Of a DNA stretch of 64,000 nt, positions 10,397 through 23,900 are shown in pieces. This stretch comes from Muricea muricata. Its lineage: Eukaryota; Cnidaria; Anthozoa; Malacalcyonacea; Plexauridae. The position numbers and the translations under genes were made by a program. Under the pieces are notes generated by a model, which was not told the DNA's origin, did not search any database, and saw only the letters and a list, made by a program, of their open reading frames with translations. The DNA is taken from contig OY979719.1 in the NCBI GenBank assembly GCA_963855995.1, positions 620,001 to 684,000 on the forward strand, given 5' to 3'. Position 1 is the stretch's first letter. Every line of letters starts with the position of its first letter.

Positions 10397-13300
10397 GCTA
10401 AATGCTTTAGGAGATAAATGTTTATATTTCAAGATATAGATGATTATGAAACAACTGGAAGTGATAAATGTCTCCAATTTGATAGAAAAATTGTCCAACA
10501 TATATATCGAGTTGTTTCAAAATTACAAAGAAAGTATATGGCTCATGCACGCTATTTATTTTGTCGAAGAGACGGTTTTCATAAGAATTATATTTTTTTT
10601 AAGTTTCCTCTCGCAAGTGGACGGTAACATCCCACAGATCCAATTAGAAAAGTTTTTCGGAGTTCTAGTGATCTCAACTACTCTGACAATATTTTTTGTG
10701 GGAAGCAAGTTACGTGGTAACGGGAGAAAACCCACGACTTCACTGATGTTCACATAGGTAATGCAAATCTCAGAGATACAATGCGCTTTATACCATTTTG
10801 TTCAGCTGGGTTTTTCATCATCAGGCAGAAAAAAAATTCAGACGTCGAAACAGTGCATTAGAAACGAGTACTTTTTTGCGAAGAAACTTAAAAAGGGTAG
10901 AAATTTTCACTTCTAGAGCCGTCTATACTTTCTAATTGTGTTTTTAACCTGACAATTGTTAAATTTATAAAAAACTAGCTTTCTGTTTTTAACAAAAATG
11001 CAAGAATACATGGACGAAATGCTGTACAGTTTTAGGATATTGTGTAAAGCAAAACCTTTTTCTTCATAAACAATTTCTAGAATTCCACTTGGATAAAAAG
11101 TTATCCTGAATAAAAGTTTATACAATTTTTTCAACTTCTTTCAAACATACATCACATTTCTTCAGTTGTGCACAAGTACAGAGGTTTTCTGCGCTAATTA
11201 TGATAATTTGGACGAGATAACGTTGAAAATGTTCACAAAGTACTTTGATATTCATAATTCTGCTTTCATATTGGTCCAAATGCTAAATTTTCATCTAGAA
11301 AAAGCTCACTAACTTATAAATAAACCTGTAAAACCGTTTAGGGTGTCTCCTTACTACTGAAGTTACTCAATAGCGGACCAGTTTTTTAGGATTTGTTGTG
11401 AGTTCAAAAATGTAGAGCAGTTTTAATATAATAAAAAAATGTGCGTAAAATCATTATGACTTTCAACAGAACAAAACTCTTGTTCCATTTTATCAAATTG
11501 TAGTTTCCACATTGAACAAAACCAAAACGAAAAGTTGAAACATACATGACTGTTCTTGCAGTGAAAAGATGGGATCTATTCGTGTAAATGCTGAATAATT
11601 GAATTTAGTCAAGGTCTTGGCAAGGCATCATTGTCAGGTTAAAAACAAATCTTGAAACATAAACTTATCTTCACTTACTTGTTGAAAACACCGTGTTCAA
11701 TAGCCATGTAAACCTGTTTTCTTATATCATTATTACTACACTAGTGTTACAAAGTGGAACTATTTAAAATGCTGACTTGAACTGAAGCAAAGGGAATGTT
11801 GGACATATAAAATTCTTTCAACTGCCAAAGAATTCACAACAATCAGACAATATGAAAGGTTCAGGAAAGTTTTTTTGAAGATTAAATTTTAAAATCTTTT
11901 AACTAATGCTATAAATCAAAGTCTGGAAATATACTATACTATTCCATCCATGCATTGGCCAGACAAATTAATCGCCATTCATCATTGGGAAAGAGAAGAT
12001 ATTCAAAGATCTAATTATTTTATTAGAAATCTGTAATTGCCCAATATCAACCAAACACTTAACTTGATTTTACTATCAGATTAACTATTAGACGTCGGTA
12101 AAATATGCACACAGATTCAGATCTTACTCTATCTTAAGCATGAATGCATAATGTTTGAAATAAAATTTATTCTGGTTAGACTTTCATGCTTATTATTAAT
12201 TAATCTCCGTAAATCTCCCAACACTCTTGCTTTACTTTTTGTTCATGTACAAAGACAACGAGGGCTTAAAAATTTTGAAAAGTCATTGCCCTTGGGAAAG
12301 GCACACCAACAATTTGGTTGCCTCAAGGCATTTCGCACCTCCGCACATTATATTAGATAAAAATTTTTAAAAAAATGAAGTTATAAAGCACAACCGCAAA
12401 AACAGTGTTGACCAAAACATAAAAATGTGGCTACCTTATGGGACATTAGTTTAACTTAAAGAATCTAGTTGCCTAATTGTGGTTTTCTTTGTTACATGCA
12501 ATAAATAGTTTTCCACTTTTACCATTTTAGACTTCCCACTAAATCACGTATGTTTTACTGCTTCAGTTCGTGTCAATTCCAAACAAGTTCCGCCTTGCAA
12601 TGAAGTAAAAACACATGCTAGCTTATTTTGACCTTAAGTAGTTCATTTCAAATTTAAAAAGTTTAATTAAAAAATCACAAAGGTTTTTCCAAAGATAAAA
12701 TTTCACAAAACAACAAATTTCTGTACTTTAACAGATTCTAAATTGCTACAAAATACAATATTCAAATTATGCTCCAATAACATCTAAAACAATTGTGATT
12801 TTCAAATAAACTTTCCAAACTTTTAAACGAACACTCAAAGTCAATTTAAACAAAAGAAGATTGAGGAGGTGTTTGAATTGATGACAAATGCAAATTTTTG
12901 TTTTCAAATATGTCAGAAATATATTTCATGTGGTTAGAAATTAAGCAATGAAATAGACTCAGAATTTAATGCATACTGTATATTGACACTTTAGTATGAT
13001 AATTTTTTTGTTTCTGACACCATCCCAACCTTTTTTTATGTTAAATCACTTTAACATTAAAAAGCTAAATAATGACAAACTTGTTTGTATATAATTAAAG
13101 CGAATATTGAAACCTTCTGTGCACTTTTTATCAACAGCAACCAATTCTCATGATCAATCAGCTTCACCCATTCACATTGGTTAATTATGCATTCGTGATA
13201 CTTTCAACATCTAAAAAGGATTCAAATTTTAAATTCTTAAAACATAAAACAAGTAAGCAACTTAAAAGTTAATTGGACATGTCTGGATTTCATCACATGT

Positions 13301-13651
13301 CTGGATTTCAAGGGTTTTGTGATACAACCTTCAACCAAGTTCTTAGCAAGATCAGAGAATAATGATTAGTAGAAATGTGGTGGCAATAACTTTTTATCAA
13401 CATTCTTATTGAATGTAACAATTTCCTTGCTAATCATTTTAAAACCAGTTTTGAGTAAATTATTGACATAAAAAAGTTGAGCCATAACTCAAAACACTTA
13501 TTGACTATTCACAACTTAGTTAAGGTTGACTTTATAACCTAAGAATAGTTTACAGAGGTCATTTAATGTCTTGGAAATTGCTAAACATTAAAAACGTTTC
13601 AGCCATTTTTAAGAACTGGGTTAAAGGCTGCCCAGGATAGACCAATATGGA

Positions 13652-13834
13652 CAGTGGTGTAGCTAAGGGGGGGGGGGGGTGATGGGGGGCAACCGCCCCC
13701 CCCCCCCCCCCCAATTGTGTTCAAGACCATTCAAAAAGTCTAATTCTATGTAGAAGTTGCCCCTCCCCCTGGAATGCCTTCGCCGCTTGCTACTTGCCCC
13801 CCCCCCCCAAACAATGACCCTGGCTATGCCACTG
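13652..13834. mobile_element. hAT-type MITE with 8-bp target duplication
   Basis: Ends CAGTGGTGTAGCTA and TGGCTATGCCACTG are inverted repeats. AATATGGA lies immediately outside both ends (13644-13651 and 13835-13842), a perfect 8-bp duplication. The 183-bp interior is dominated by polyG and polyC runs that pair with each other. Confidence 0.92.
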
Positions 13835-13842
13835 AATATGGA

Positions 13843-14750
13843 TAGACTACATTATTGTCACTACATGGTTAGAAATGTTTTAGAACATAGAATGCCAACT
13901 ATGAGAATCCACTACAACCAAAAAACATACAAGTTGCAACAAATTATTACAGCAATATCAGGATATGCTTGCACAATTTCCAACAGCTTTTTGATGACAA
14001 CTCTGTTGTCACAAGTTGTTTCAACAACTTGTTGCACCATGTATCCAAAAACTTGTAGACAACAGGTCAGAGTATATACTGTCGTTGACCTCATCACAAA
14101 TTTAGGATTGGGATAAAAAAAGGACATCTGTAAGATCATATACCATGAACCTATTTTTCAATAACCTATTCGGGGCTGAGCCAAGTTTACAATCGGTCTT
14201 ATCACGTTAATTAGGAAGTTAAATGAATAGAACGTCGCCGCTCAAATACGTTTTTACACGCATGCTTTGCAGGAAATTTTATACTTTTTTTATTCAATAG
14301 TCCTCATTATTTTCCACATTTTAAAACTAACGGTAGCTTCCACCTACACTGCGGTTTTATTTCGGCAATCGCCGAATGAGAGCGAAGACCTGGACTAGCT
14401 ACTAGCAAAGATCAAGTATGGTTTCGACACGTGCAAAATACAAAGTTTAGTTTGTATGTTCAAACATTTCGCTATACTCGGCCTGATTGTCCACAAAATT
14501 CATCTGTATCATAAATCTAGATACTCTTCTACAACTGCTGATAGAAAATAAGGCATATTACCTTGAAATAAAGCCAGGATTGCTTCGAACTGACCTTCGC
14601 TAATACTTTCTATATGACAACCTCACCACGCGGAAAAAATTGTATGACTTGTACCTAATGAAGTACTAGCACCATTTTTGATTTTCTGAGAACACAGTGG
14701 GCTCATGATTAGAAAGGAAATCTATAATGCCCAATACAAAATCCGAGGTA
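13843..14750. other. Unassigned stretch left of the giant palindrome
   Basis: No exon or clear element. Around 13985-14080 there are CAACAAGTTGTTG-like motifs of the dispersed ACTTGT/ACAAGT repeat type also seen in TTC7 introns. Confidence 0.5.
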
Positions 14751-17329
14751 TTATTTCAGACAAAATTTGTTCAAAAACCAACAACTGAAACCAAGGCATG
14801 GTTACTAAGCTAAACGCGATCAAAGGTACTGGTAAGTAATTTCAACATGGCTTCCTTTTCTAACAAGAGTCAAAATATGAATATGGATGATATTGGATGA
14901 TATGGATTAGATATGGATGAGCTTTCTAATAAAAGTAATAATGAGGGCTTGAATATTCATGAATCGACGGAAAGTAGCGAGGTAAATAGAATTGGTAATA
15001 TTTTTCCTGAGTACAGACTGTGCGACTACGTGGTTTGTTTATGAATTTCACCAGTTTAATATACGTACGGATATTGGATGATATTAATAATATGAAAATG
15101 GTGCGCGGAGTCGCAGAGATACCAGACTTATTTCGAGTGTTGAACATGATATTCTAAGAGCGAGTGCAGCGAACGAGGGCATTTCCTAGCACCATGTATT
15201 TTTCTGTTTATTATATAAACTACAGTGTTTTCTACTAATATAAAACATCCAGAAGCTATTAGTTGATTGTTTGAAAAGCGATAATTTTCACATGTCATGA
15301 TCTCACATTTGAGATTATCAATTTTATCAGTGCTGGAAATCTTTATGAAGCACTGTACTTTAAATAATAAGTATTGATAGACTATGGTCTGTCTAGTCAC
15401 AAAGTTTAGTAATTCATTGCATGTAGTGATCATGTGATGGCAAACAGGCAGGTAAAAATTCGAGATTGTATTCAACCTACAATTATAGTCCTATATAAAA
15501 CCCACAAGTAAGTCTCTTTTGACTTTATTTTGTAATCAGCCGGTATGGTCTGGAAAGTATGGCAATTAGCCACTCAAGAATTTTTGTTGTGTTCAGGTTT
15601 GCATACTTGGCTTAATACTGAATATGGTGAATATGGCCAGTGCTAGGTATCTAACATGCACACTGAAGTGCATTTGACACATGTTTGCACACTGTACATT
15701 TGAAATTTTTGAAACCCGATATCTTGTTAAAAACAGCCATACTTTCCAGTCTAGGTCATCAGTCTACAGTATCTGACTGCCTATCAAAGTGGATTGTTTG
15801 TACTGCACAGCCAAGATACAGTATTGGGCTGCAATTTTGATGTCTTCTAATAAATTTTCTATTAAATGTCTTCTATTAAATTGCCTATATTTTAGTCCCT
15901 ATATATTTTCTATTAAATATTTTAAATCTCAGCACATAATCTTTCCAGTCTGGACTGCAGGTTCATAAACATGAAAATTTTCGAACAATCAACATTATTG
16001 ATTTCTTGTGGGTACAAGACTGTTGTTTGAAACATTTGAAAATGTGAAAATAATGCAACCGACTGTGGCTAGTTTGAAAATAAGCTAGTTAAGTGGACTA
16101 TTTTTTATCACTCCCTGTATACTACCCTTCTGCCCATGCCATCTTTTTGCAACATTCAGTAACTGTCTAATTAAGGTTAAGTTAACAGTATCTAGCCATC
16201 CACAGAAATTTAATGTTTATTTAATCAGAAATCTTTAGTAATGTTTGGTCACTATATACTTTGGAACTTCAGTATTAGTAGAGAATAGCCAACAATAAGT
16301 CTCACTCATGTTGGGACCTATATGTTTTTGTCTCCTTGGCTGTGACAATGCCATCATTCTAGCAGCTAAACCTGGGGCATAAAAAACATTTGAAAAACTT
16401 CATGAGATTTAGTCTGTGCAGAGATTGTGCAGAATGGAAATATATGAGCATGCACCCCCCCCCCCAATCATGAGTAATTAATATTTGATAATTATTTTTA
16501 GTCTCTGAGGCTGAGACCAACTGGCTGGACCAACATTTCAGTCCTGTAAAGTATGCATTCACCAAAGGATCTGGCCTGCACAGTCATATTTGGACAATTC
16601 AGTCATCCACGAAAATGCACAACATAAATTCCAACAAAACGTCTGGAAGTTGTTTTAGGAAAAGAAAGAAACTTTAAAAAGACACACAATGGATGTGCTG
16701 TAAAGCCATAGATTAAGGATAAACAGATGTGCAACTGGATATGTGCCAGTCTCTCATGTTCTATGCTAATATACGACGTCATATCCACGAACCATGAAAG
16801 TGTTCATAAAATCGTCAATTAATTGACATTTCTCTTTCTAATTCGTTATAAACTTTGGCTTGTGTACTCGCCAGTATACTGCGCATATGACCTGGTTTTT
16901 GTTGGCAGCATGAGCATCAGTAAAATAAAAAGGGATATTTATAAATCAAAATACAATATAATCATCTTATTACGAAAAAGAGTGCATGTACCATATACTT
17001 TTGCTAACCTCATACATATATTATTCAATTTTCAACATACCTTTGTCTCGCTACTAGCCTAGTACTCACTCTTAAGCGCTTAAGATAATATTCTCCCTCT
17101 CCAAAATGCATGGTTACATAAATGTAGTTGTATACAAGACCGAATTTTGGGAGAGGTGCGCGCCTTCCCTGGGAATAGAAGAGGTGCACACCTCCCCAAA
17201 AAACCCCCCACATTCCCTTACAATTTCTCCAAAATCTGGCCTTGGTCATATGTTAACTCGGTTTTTGCATGCATGCCACTTGATTTCTTATCTTTACTTC
17301 AAAGTTCAAATGGTCATTGTGGCCATGCA

Positions 17330-18812
17330 TGTGTCTTTAGTGTTGGAAAATGTTATTATAAGGATTGAAATTATTGTTTTCAGAGATTTTATGACTTTGG
17401 TTAAATAGGCATAAATTTTGACATTGTTTAACCAAGCCCATTATTACACGAATTATTCTATCTTCAGTGTTGGAAAATGTTATTATAAGGATTGAAATTA
17501 TTGTTTTCAGAGATTTTACGACTTTGGTTAAATAGGAACAAATTTTGTCATTATTTAACCAAGCCTATTATTACACGAATTATTGTGTCTTTAGTGTTTG
17601 AAAATGTTATTATAAGGATTGAAATTATTGTTTTCAGAGATTTTATGACTTTGGTTGAATAGGAACAATTTTTGTGATTACTTAACCAAGCCTATTATTA
17701 CACGAATTATTGTCTTTACCGTTGGAAAATGTTATTATAACGGCTGCTGTATTGTTTTCAGAGATTTTATGAGTTTGGTTAAACATGATCAAATTTTGTC
17801 ATTATTTAACCAAGCCTATTATTGCACGAATTATTGTGTCTTTAGTGTTTAAAAATGTTATTATAAGGACTGCTGTATTGCTTTCAGAGATTTTATGAGT
17901 TTGGTTAAATAGGAACAAATTTTGCGATTATTTAACCAAGCCTATTATTAGACGAATTATTGTGTCTTTAGTGTTTAAAAGTGTTATTATAAGGATTGCT
18001 GTATTGTTTTCAGAGATTTTATTAGTTTGGTTAAATAGGAACAAATTTTGTCATTATTTAACCAAGCCTATTATTACACGAATTATTATGTATTTAGTGT
18101 TTGAAAATGTTATTATAAGGATTGAAATTATTGTTTTCAGAGATTTTATGACTTTGGTTGAATAGGCATAAATTTTGACATTGTTTAACCAAGCCCATTA
18201 TTACACGAATTATTGTATCTTCAGTGTTGGAAAATGTTATTAGAAGGATTGAAATTATTGTTTTCAGAGATTTTACGACTTAGGTTAAATAGGAACAAAT
18301 TTTGTCATTATTTAACCAAGCCTATTATTACACGAATTATTATGTATTTAGTGTTTGAAAATGTTATCGTAAGGATTGAAATTATTGTTTTCAGAGATTT
18401 TATGACTTTGGTTGAATAGGAACAATTTTTGTGATTATTTAACCAAGCCTATTATTGCACGAATTATTGTGTCTTTAGTGTTGGAAAATGCTATTATAAC
18501 GGCTGCTGTATTGTTTTCAGAGATTTTATTAGTTTGGTTAAATAGGAACAAATTTTGTCATTGTTTAACCAAGCCTATTATTACACGAATTATTGTGTCT
18601 TTAGTGTTGGAAAATGTTGTTGTAAGGGTTGCTGTTAGTGCTGTATTGTTTTCAGAGATTTTATTAGTTTGGTTAAACATGATCAAATTTTGTCAATATT
18701 TAACCAAGCCTATTATTACATGAATTATTGTGTCTTTAGCGTTTAAAAATGTTATTATAAGGACTGCTGTATTGTTTTCAGAGATTTTATGACTTTGGTT
18801 AAACATGATCAA
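17330..18812 (+). repeat. ~126-bp satellite array, forward orientation
   Basis: CAGAGATTTTA recurs at 17381, 17508, 17635, 17759, 17885 and 18011 and on to 18776, giving monomers of 124-132 bp. Each monomer includes TTGGTTAAATA and its complement TATTTAACCAA about 18 bp apart, so each can form a hairpin, and an ACACGAATTATTGTGTCTTT block. Variant subtypes (GGATTGAAATTATTG versus GGCTGCTGTATTG) are interspersed. The ORFs across the array simply follow the repeat period and are not genes. Confidence 0.95.
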
Positions 18813-20840
18813 TAATTCGTGTGATAATGGGCTTGGTTAAACAATGACAAAATTTGTACATATTTAACCAAAGTCATAGAATCTCTGAAAACAATAATTT
18901 CAATCCTCATAATAACATTTTCAAACACTAAATACATAATAATTCGTGTAATAATATAGGCTTGGTTAAACAATGACAAAATTTGTACATATTTAACCAA
19001 AGTCATAAAATCTCTGGGAAGAATAATTTCAATCCTTATAATAACATTTTCCAACACTAAAGACACAATAATTCGTGTAATAATAGGCTTGGTTAAACAA
19101 TGACAAAATTTGTTCCTATTTAACCAAACTAATAAAATCTCTGAAAACAATACAGCAGCCGTTATAATAACATTTTCCAACACTAAAGACACAATAATTC
19201 GTGCAATAATAGGCTTGGTTAAATAATCACAAAAATTGTTCCTATTCAACCAAAGTCATAAAATCTCTGAAAACAATAATTTCAATCCTTATAATAACAT
19301 TTTCCAACACTAAAGACACAATAATTCGTGTAATAATAGGCTTGGTTAAACAATGACAAAATTTGTTCCTATTTAACCAAACTAATAAAATCTCTGAAAA
19401 CAATACAGCAGCCGTTATAATAACATTTTCCAACACTAAAGACACAATAATTCGTGCAATAATAGGCTTGGTTAAATAATCACAAAAATTGTTCCTATTC
19501 AACCAAAGTCATAAAATCTCTGAAAACAATAATTTCAATCCTTATGATAACATTTTCAAACACTAAATACATAATAATTCGTGTAATAATAGGCTTGGTT
19601 AAATAATGACAAAATTTGTTCCTATTTAACCTAAGTCGTAAAATCTCTGAAAACAATAATTTCAATCCTTCTAATAACATTTTCCAACACTGAAGATACA
19701 ATAATTCGTGTAATAATGGGCTTGGTTAAACAATGTCAAAATTTATGCCTATTCAACCAAAGTCATAAAATCTCTGAAAACAATAATTTCAATCCTTATA
19801 ATAACATTTTCAAACACTAAATACATAATAATTCGTGTAATAATAGGCTTGGTTAAATAATGACAAAATTTGTTCCTATTTAACCAAACTAATAAAATCT
19901 CTGAAAACAATACAGCAATCCTTATAATAACACTTTTAAACACTAAAGACACAATAATTCGTCTAATAATAGGCTTGGTTAAATAATCGCAAAATTTGTT
20001 CCTATTTAACCAAACTCATAAAATCTCTGAAAGCAATACAGCAGTCCTTATAATAACATTTTTAAACACTAAAGACACAATAATTCGTGCAATAATAGGC
20101 TTGGTTAAATAATGACAAAATTTGATCATGTTTAACCAAACTCATAAAATCTCTGAAAACAATACAGCAGCCGTTATAATAACATTTTCCAACGGTAAAG
20201 ACAATAATTCGTGTAATAATAGGCTTGGTTAAGTAATCACAAAAATTGTTCCTATTCAACCAAAGTCATAAAATCTCTGAAAACAATAATTTCAATCCTT
20301 ATAATAACATTTTCAAACACTAAAGACACAATAATTCGTGTAATAATAGGCTTGGTTAAATAATGACAAAATTTGTTTCTATTTAACCAAAGTCGTAAAA
20401 TCTCTGAAAACAATAATTTCAATCCTTATAATAACATTTTCCAACACTGAAGATAGAATAATTCGTGTAATAATGGGCTTGGTTAAACAATGTCAAAATT
20501 TATGCCTATTTAACCAAAGTAATAAAATCTCTGAAAACAATAATTTCAATCCTTATAATAACATTTTCCAACCCTAAAGACACAATAATTCGTGTAATAA
20601 TAGGCTTGGTTAAATAATCACAAAATTTGTTCCTATTCAACAAAAGTCATAAAATCTCTGAAAACGACAATAATTTCAATCCTTATAATAACATTTTCAA
20701 ACACTAAATACATAATAATTCGTGTAATAATAGGCTTGGTTAAACAATGACAAAATTTGTTCCTATTTAACCAAAGTCATAAAATCTCTGAAAACAATAA
20801 TTTCAATCCTTATAATAACATTTTCCAACACTAAAGACAC
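18812..20840 (-). repeat. ~126-bp satellite array, reverse orientation
   Basis: About 16 copies of the same monomer as the left array, all reverse complemented (TAAAATCTCTGAAAAC, AATAATTCGTGTAATAATAG). The order of variant subtypes mirrors the left array at a constant coordinate sum of 37914 over most of its length. Extra copies lie next to the turn and near 20500-20760. Confidence 0.95.
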
Positions 20841-23440
20841 ATGCATGGCCACAATGACCATTTGAACTTTGAAGTAAAGATAAGAAATCAAGTGGCATGC
20901 ATGCAAAAACCGAGTTAACATATGACCAAGGCCAGATTTTGGAGAAATTGTAAGGGAATGTGGGGGGTTTTTTGGGGAGGTGTGCACCTCTTCTATTCCC
21001 AGGGAAGGCGCGCACCTCTCCCAAAATTCGGTCTTGTATACAACTACATTTATGTAACCATGCATTTTGGAGAGGGAGAATATTATCTTAAGCGCTTAAG
21101 AGTGAGTACTAGGCTAGTAGCGAGACAAAGGTATGTTGAAAATTGAATAATATATGTATGAGGTTAGCAAAAGTATATGGTACATGCACTCTTTTTCGTA
21201 ATAAGATGATTATATTGTATTTTGATTTATAAATATCCCTTTTTATTTTACTGATGCTCATGCTGCCAACAAAAACCAGGTCATATGCGCAGTATACTGG
21301 CGAGTACACAAGCCAAAGTTTATAACGAATTAGAAAGAGAAATGTCAATTAATTGACGATTTTATGAACACTTTCATGGTTCGTGGATATGACGTCGTAT
21401 ATTAGCATAGAACATGAGAGACTGGCACATATCCAGTTGCACATCTGTTTATCCTTAATCTATGGCTTTACAGCACATCCATTGTGTGTCTTTTTAAAGT
21501 TTCTTTCTTTTCCTAAAACAACTTCCAGACGTTTTGTTGGAATTTATGTTGTGCATTTTCGTGGATGACTGAATTGTCCAAATATGACTGTGCAGGCCAG
21601 ATCCTTTGGTGAATGCATACTTTACAGGACTGAAATGTTGGTCCAGCCAGTTGGTCTCAGCCTCAGAGACTAAAAATAATTATCAAATATTAATTACTCA
21701 TGATTGGGGGGGGGGGGGGTGCATGCTCATATATTTCCATTCTGCACAATCTCTGCACAGACTAAATCTCATGAAGTTTTTCAAATGTTTTTTATGCCCC
21801 AGGTTTAGCTGCTAGAATGATGGCATTGTCACAGCCAAGGAGACAAAAAACATATAGGTCCCAACATGAGTGAGACTTATTGTTGGCTATTCTCTACTAA
21901 TACTGAAGTTCCAAAGTATATAGTGACCAAACATTACTAAAGATTTCTGATTAAATAAACATTAAATTTCTGTGGATGGCTAGATACTGTTAACTTAACC
22001 TTAATTAGACAGTTACTGAATGTTGCAAAAAGATGGCATGGGCAGAAGGATAGTATACAGGGAGTGATAAAAAATAGTCCACTTAACTAGCTTATTTTCA
22101 AACTAGCCACAGTCGGTTGCATTATTTTCACATTTTCAAATGTTTCAAACAACAGTCTTGTACCCACAAGAAATCAATAATGTTGATTGTTCGAAAATTT
22201 TCATGTTTATGAACCTGCAGTCCAGACTGGAAAGATTATGTGCTGAGATTTAAAATATTTAATAGAAAATATATAGGGACTAAAATATAGGCAATTTAAT
22301 AGAAGACATTTAATAGAAAATTTATTAGAAGACATCAAAATTGCAGCCCAATACTGTATCTTGGCTGTGCAGTACAAACAATCCACTTTGATAGGCAGTC
22401 AGATACTGTAGACTGATGACCTAGACTGGAAAGTATGGCTGTTTTTAACAAGACATCGGGTTTCAAAAATTTCAAATGTACAGTGTGCAAACATGTGTCA
22501 AATGCACTTCAGTGTGCATGTTAGATACCTAGCACTGGCCATATTCACCATATTCAGTATTAAGCCAAGTATGCAAACCTGAACACAACAAAAATTCTTG
22601 AGTGGCTAATTGCCATACTTTCCAGACCATACCGGCTGATTACAAAATAAAGTCAAAAGAGACTTACTTGTGGGTTTTATATAGGACTATAATTGTAGGT
22701 TGAATACAATCTCGAATTTTTACCTGCCTGTTTGCCATCACATGATCACTACATGCAATGAATTACTAAACTTTGTGACTAGACAGACTATAGTCTATCA
22801 ATACTTATTATTTAAAGTACAGTGCTTCATAAAGATTTCCAGCACTGATAAAATTGATAATCTCAAATGTGAGATCATGACATGTGAAAATTATCGCTTT
22901 TCAAACAATCAACTAATAGCTTCTGGATGTTTTATATTAGTAGAAAACACTGTAGTTTACATAATAAACAGAAAAATACATGGTGCTAGGAAATGCCCTC
23001 GTTCGCTGCACTCGCTCTTAGAATATCATGTTCAACACTCGAAATAAATCTGGTATCTCTGCGACTCCGCGCACCATTTTCATATTATTAATATCATCCA
23101 ATATCCGTACGTATATTAAACTGGTGAAATTCATAAACAAACCACGTAGTCGTACAGTCTGTACTCAGGAAAAATATTACCAATTCTATTTACCTCGCTA
23201 CTTTCCGTCGATTCATGAATATTCAAGCCCTCATTATTAGAAAGCTCATCCATATCTAATCCATATCATCCAATATCATCCATATTCATATTTTGACTCT
23301 TGTTAGAAAAGAAAGCCATGTTGAAATTACTTACCAGTACCTTTGATCGCGTTTAGCTTAGTAACCATGCCTTGGTTTCAGTTGTTGGTTTTTGAACAAA
23401 TTTTGTCTGAAATAATATCTGAAAATCCCCAATGCTAATA

Positions 23441-23505
23441 ATCCAATCCAATCCAATCCAATCCAATCCAATCCAATCCAATCCAATCCAATCCAATCCA
23501 ATCCA
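23441..23505 (+). repeat. (ATCCA)13 microsatellite
   Basis: Thirteen perfect tandem ATCCA units directly flank the right end of the giant palindrome. Related TGGAT-rich sequence occurs in both arms near 14885 and 23255. Confidence 0.98.
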
Positions 23506-23665
23506 AGTAACCTTACAATAGGCTATATTAATAATATTATTATAGGATTTGTAAACCAAAGATTCGATACAGAGTAAAATTTTAAATTTTCCTAAATTCT
23601 TGATAAATGTCATATATGCAACTAAAACGTAAATGAAGATACTCTCACATCTGGCAAGCCGCTCA

Positions 23666-23900
23666 GGGGCCGGTTGTTCGAAGCCCGTTTAGCGTAAACG
23701 GTGGATAAGTCAAAATTAAATAACACTCTTACATGACTCATTAAACAGTTAACTTAAATATTTTGCAGTAAATATGTAGTTGTAAGCATAATCATTCTAT
23801 TAAGGTTCAAAACGTTTAGTTTGGTTGTTGAATGAATCTATAAACTTGGTTTCTATTTTGAGCTTAACCACCGCTAAACGGGCTTCGAACAACCGACCCC
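23666..23900. mobile_element. MITE with GGGGCCGGTTGTTCGAAGC ends
   Basis: GGGGCCGGTTGTTCGAAGCC at the left pairs with GGCTTCGAACAACCGACCCC at the right, the pairing continuing through CGTTTAGCG/CGCTAAACG. Arms about 40 bp, element 235 bp. Lies just downstream of TTC7. Confidence 0.9.

Larger units (their letters stand above)
7661..13651. other. Gene-poor AT-rich stretch
   Basis: About 6 kb in which I find no convincing exon. It holds the 8141-8347 MITE, a palindrome at 9981-10095, a 14-bp minisatellite at about 10326-10396, and otherwise unique AT-rich DNA. Several short overlapping ORFs at 10418-10757 are on both strands and unsupported. Confidence 0.6.
14751..23415. repeat. Giant inverted repeat (palindrome) with satellite core
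   Basis: Sequence 14751-17380 recurs as its reverse complement at about 20790-23415. Matching landmarks include TTATTTCAGACAAAATTTG at the outer edge, a GC-rich block with a polyC/polyG tract (16455 and 21705), and AAGCGCTTAAGA near 17076/21090. The arms differ only by scattered single-base changes, homopolymer length changes and a 9-bp indel (about 14932). The core (about 17330-20840) is tandem satellite DNA, forward on the left and reversed on the right, with the turn near 18812. The left core holds about 12 monomers and the right about 16. No coding capacity is convincing in the arms. It could be a foldback-type element, a recent inverted duplication, or an assembly artefact joining haplotypes. 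I see no target-site duplication at the outer ends. Confidence 0.93.

Noticed and set aside
10418-10757. Overlapping ORFs of 65-105 codons on both strands
   Set aside because: Three mutually overlapping frames with no recognisable domain, no splice support and AT-rich codon bias; cannot choose one.
13757-14116. 119-codon ORF
   Set aside because: Begins inside a MITE homopolymer and runs into unique sequence; no conserved content.
15128-15475. 115-codon ORF in the palindrome arm (also at 22700-23047)
   Set aside because: No ATG-based start of good context, no domain, and it is duplicated only because the arm is.
17655-20259. Series of similar ORFs containing NRNKFCHYLTKPII
   Set aside because: They are translations of the satellite monomer, whose length near 126 bp (a multiple of three) keeps frames open.
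17330-20840. CRISPR array
   Set aside because: The repeats have no regular unique spacers; they are contiguous satellite monomers in an animal-type genome.
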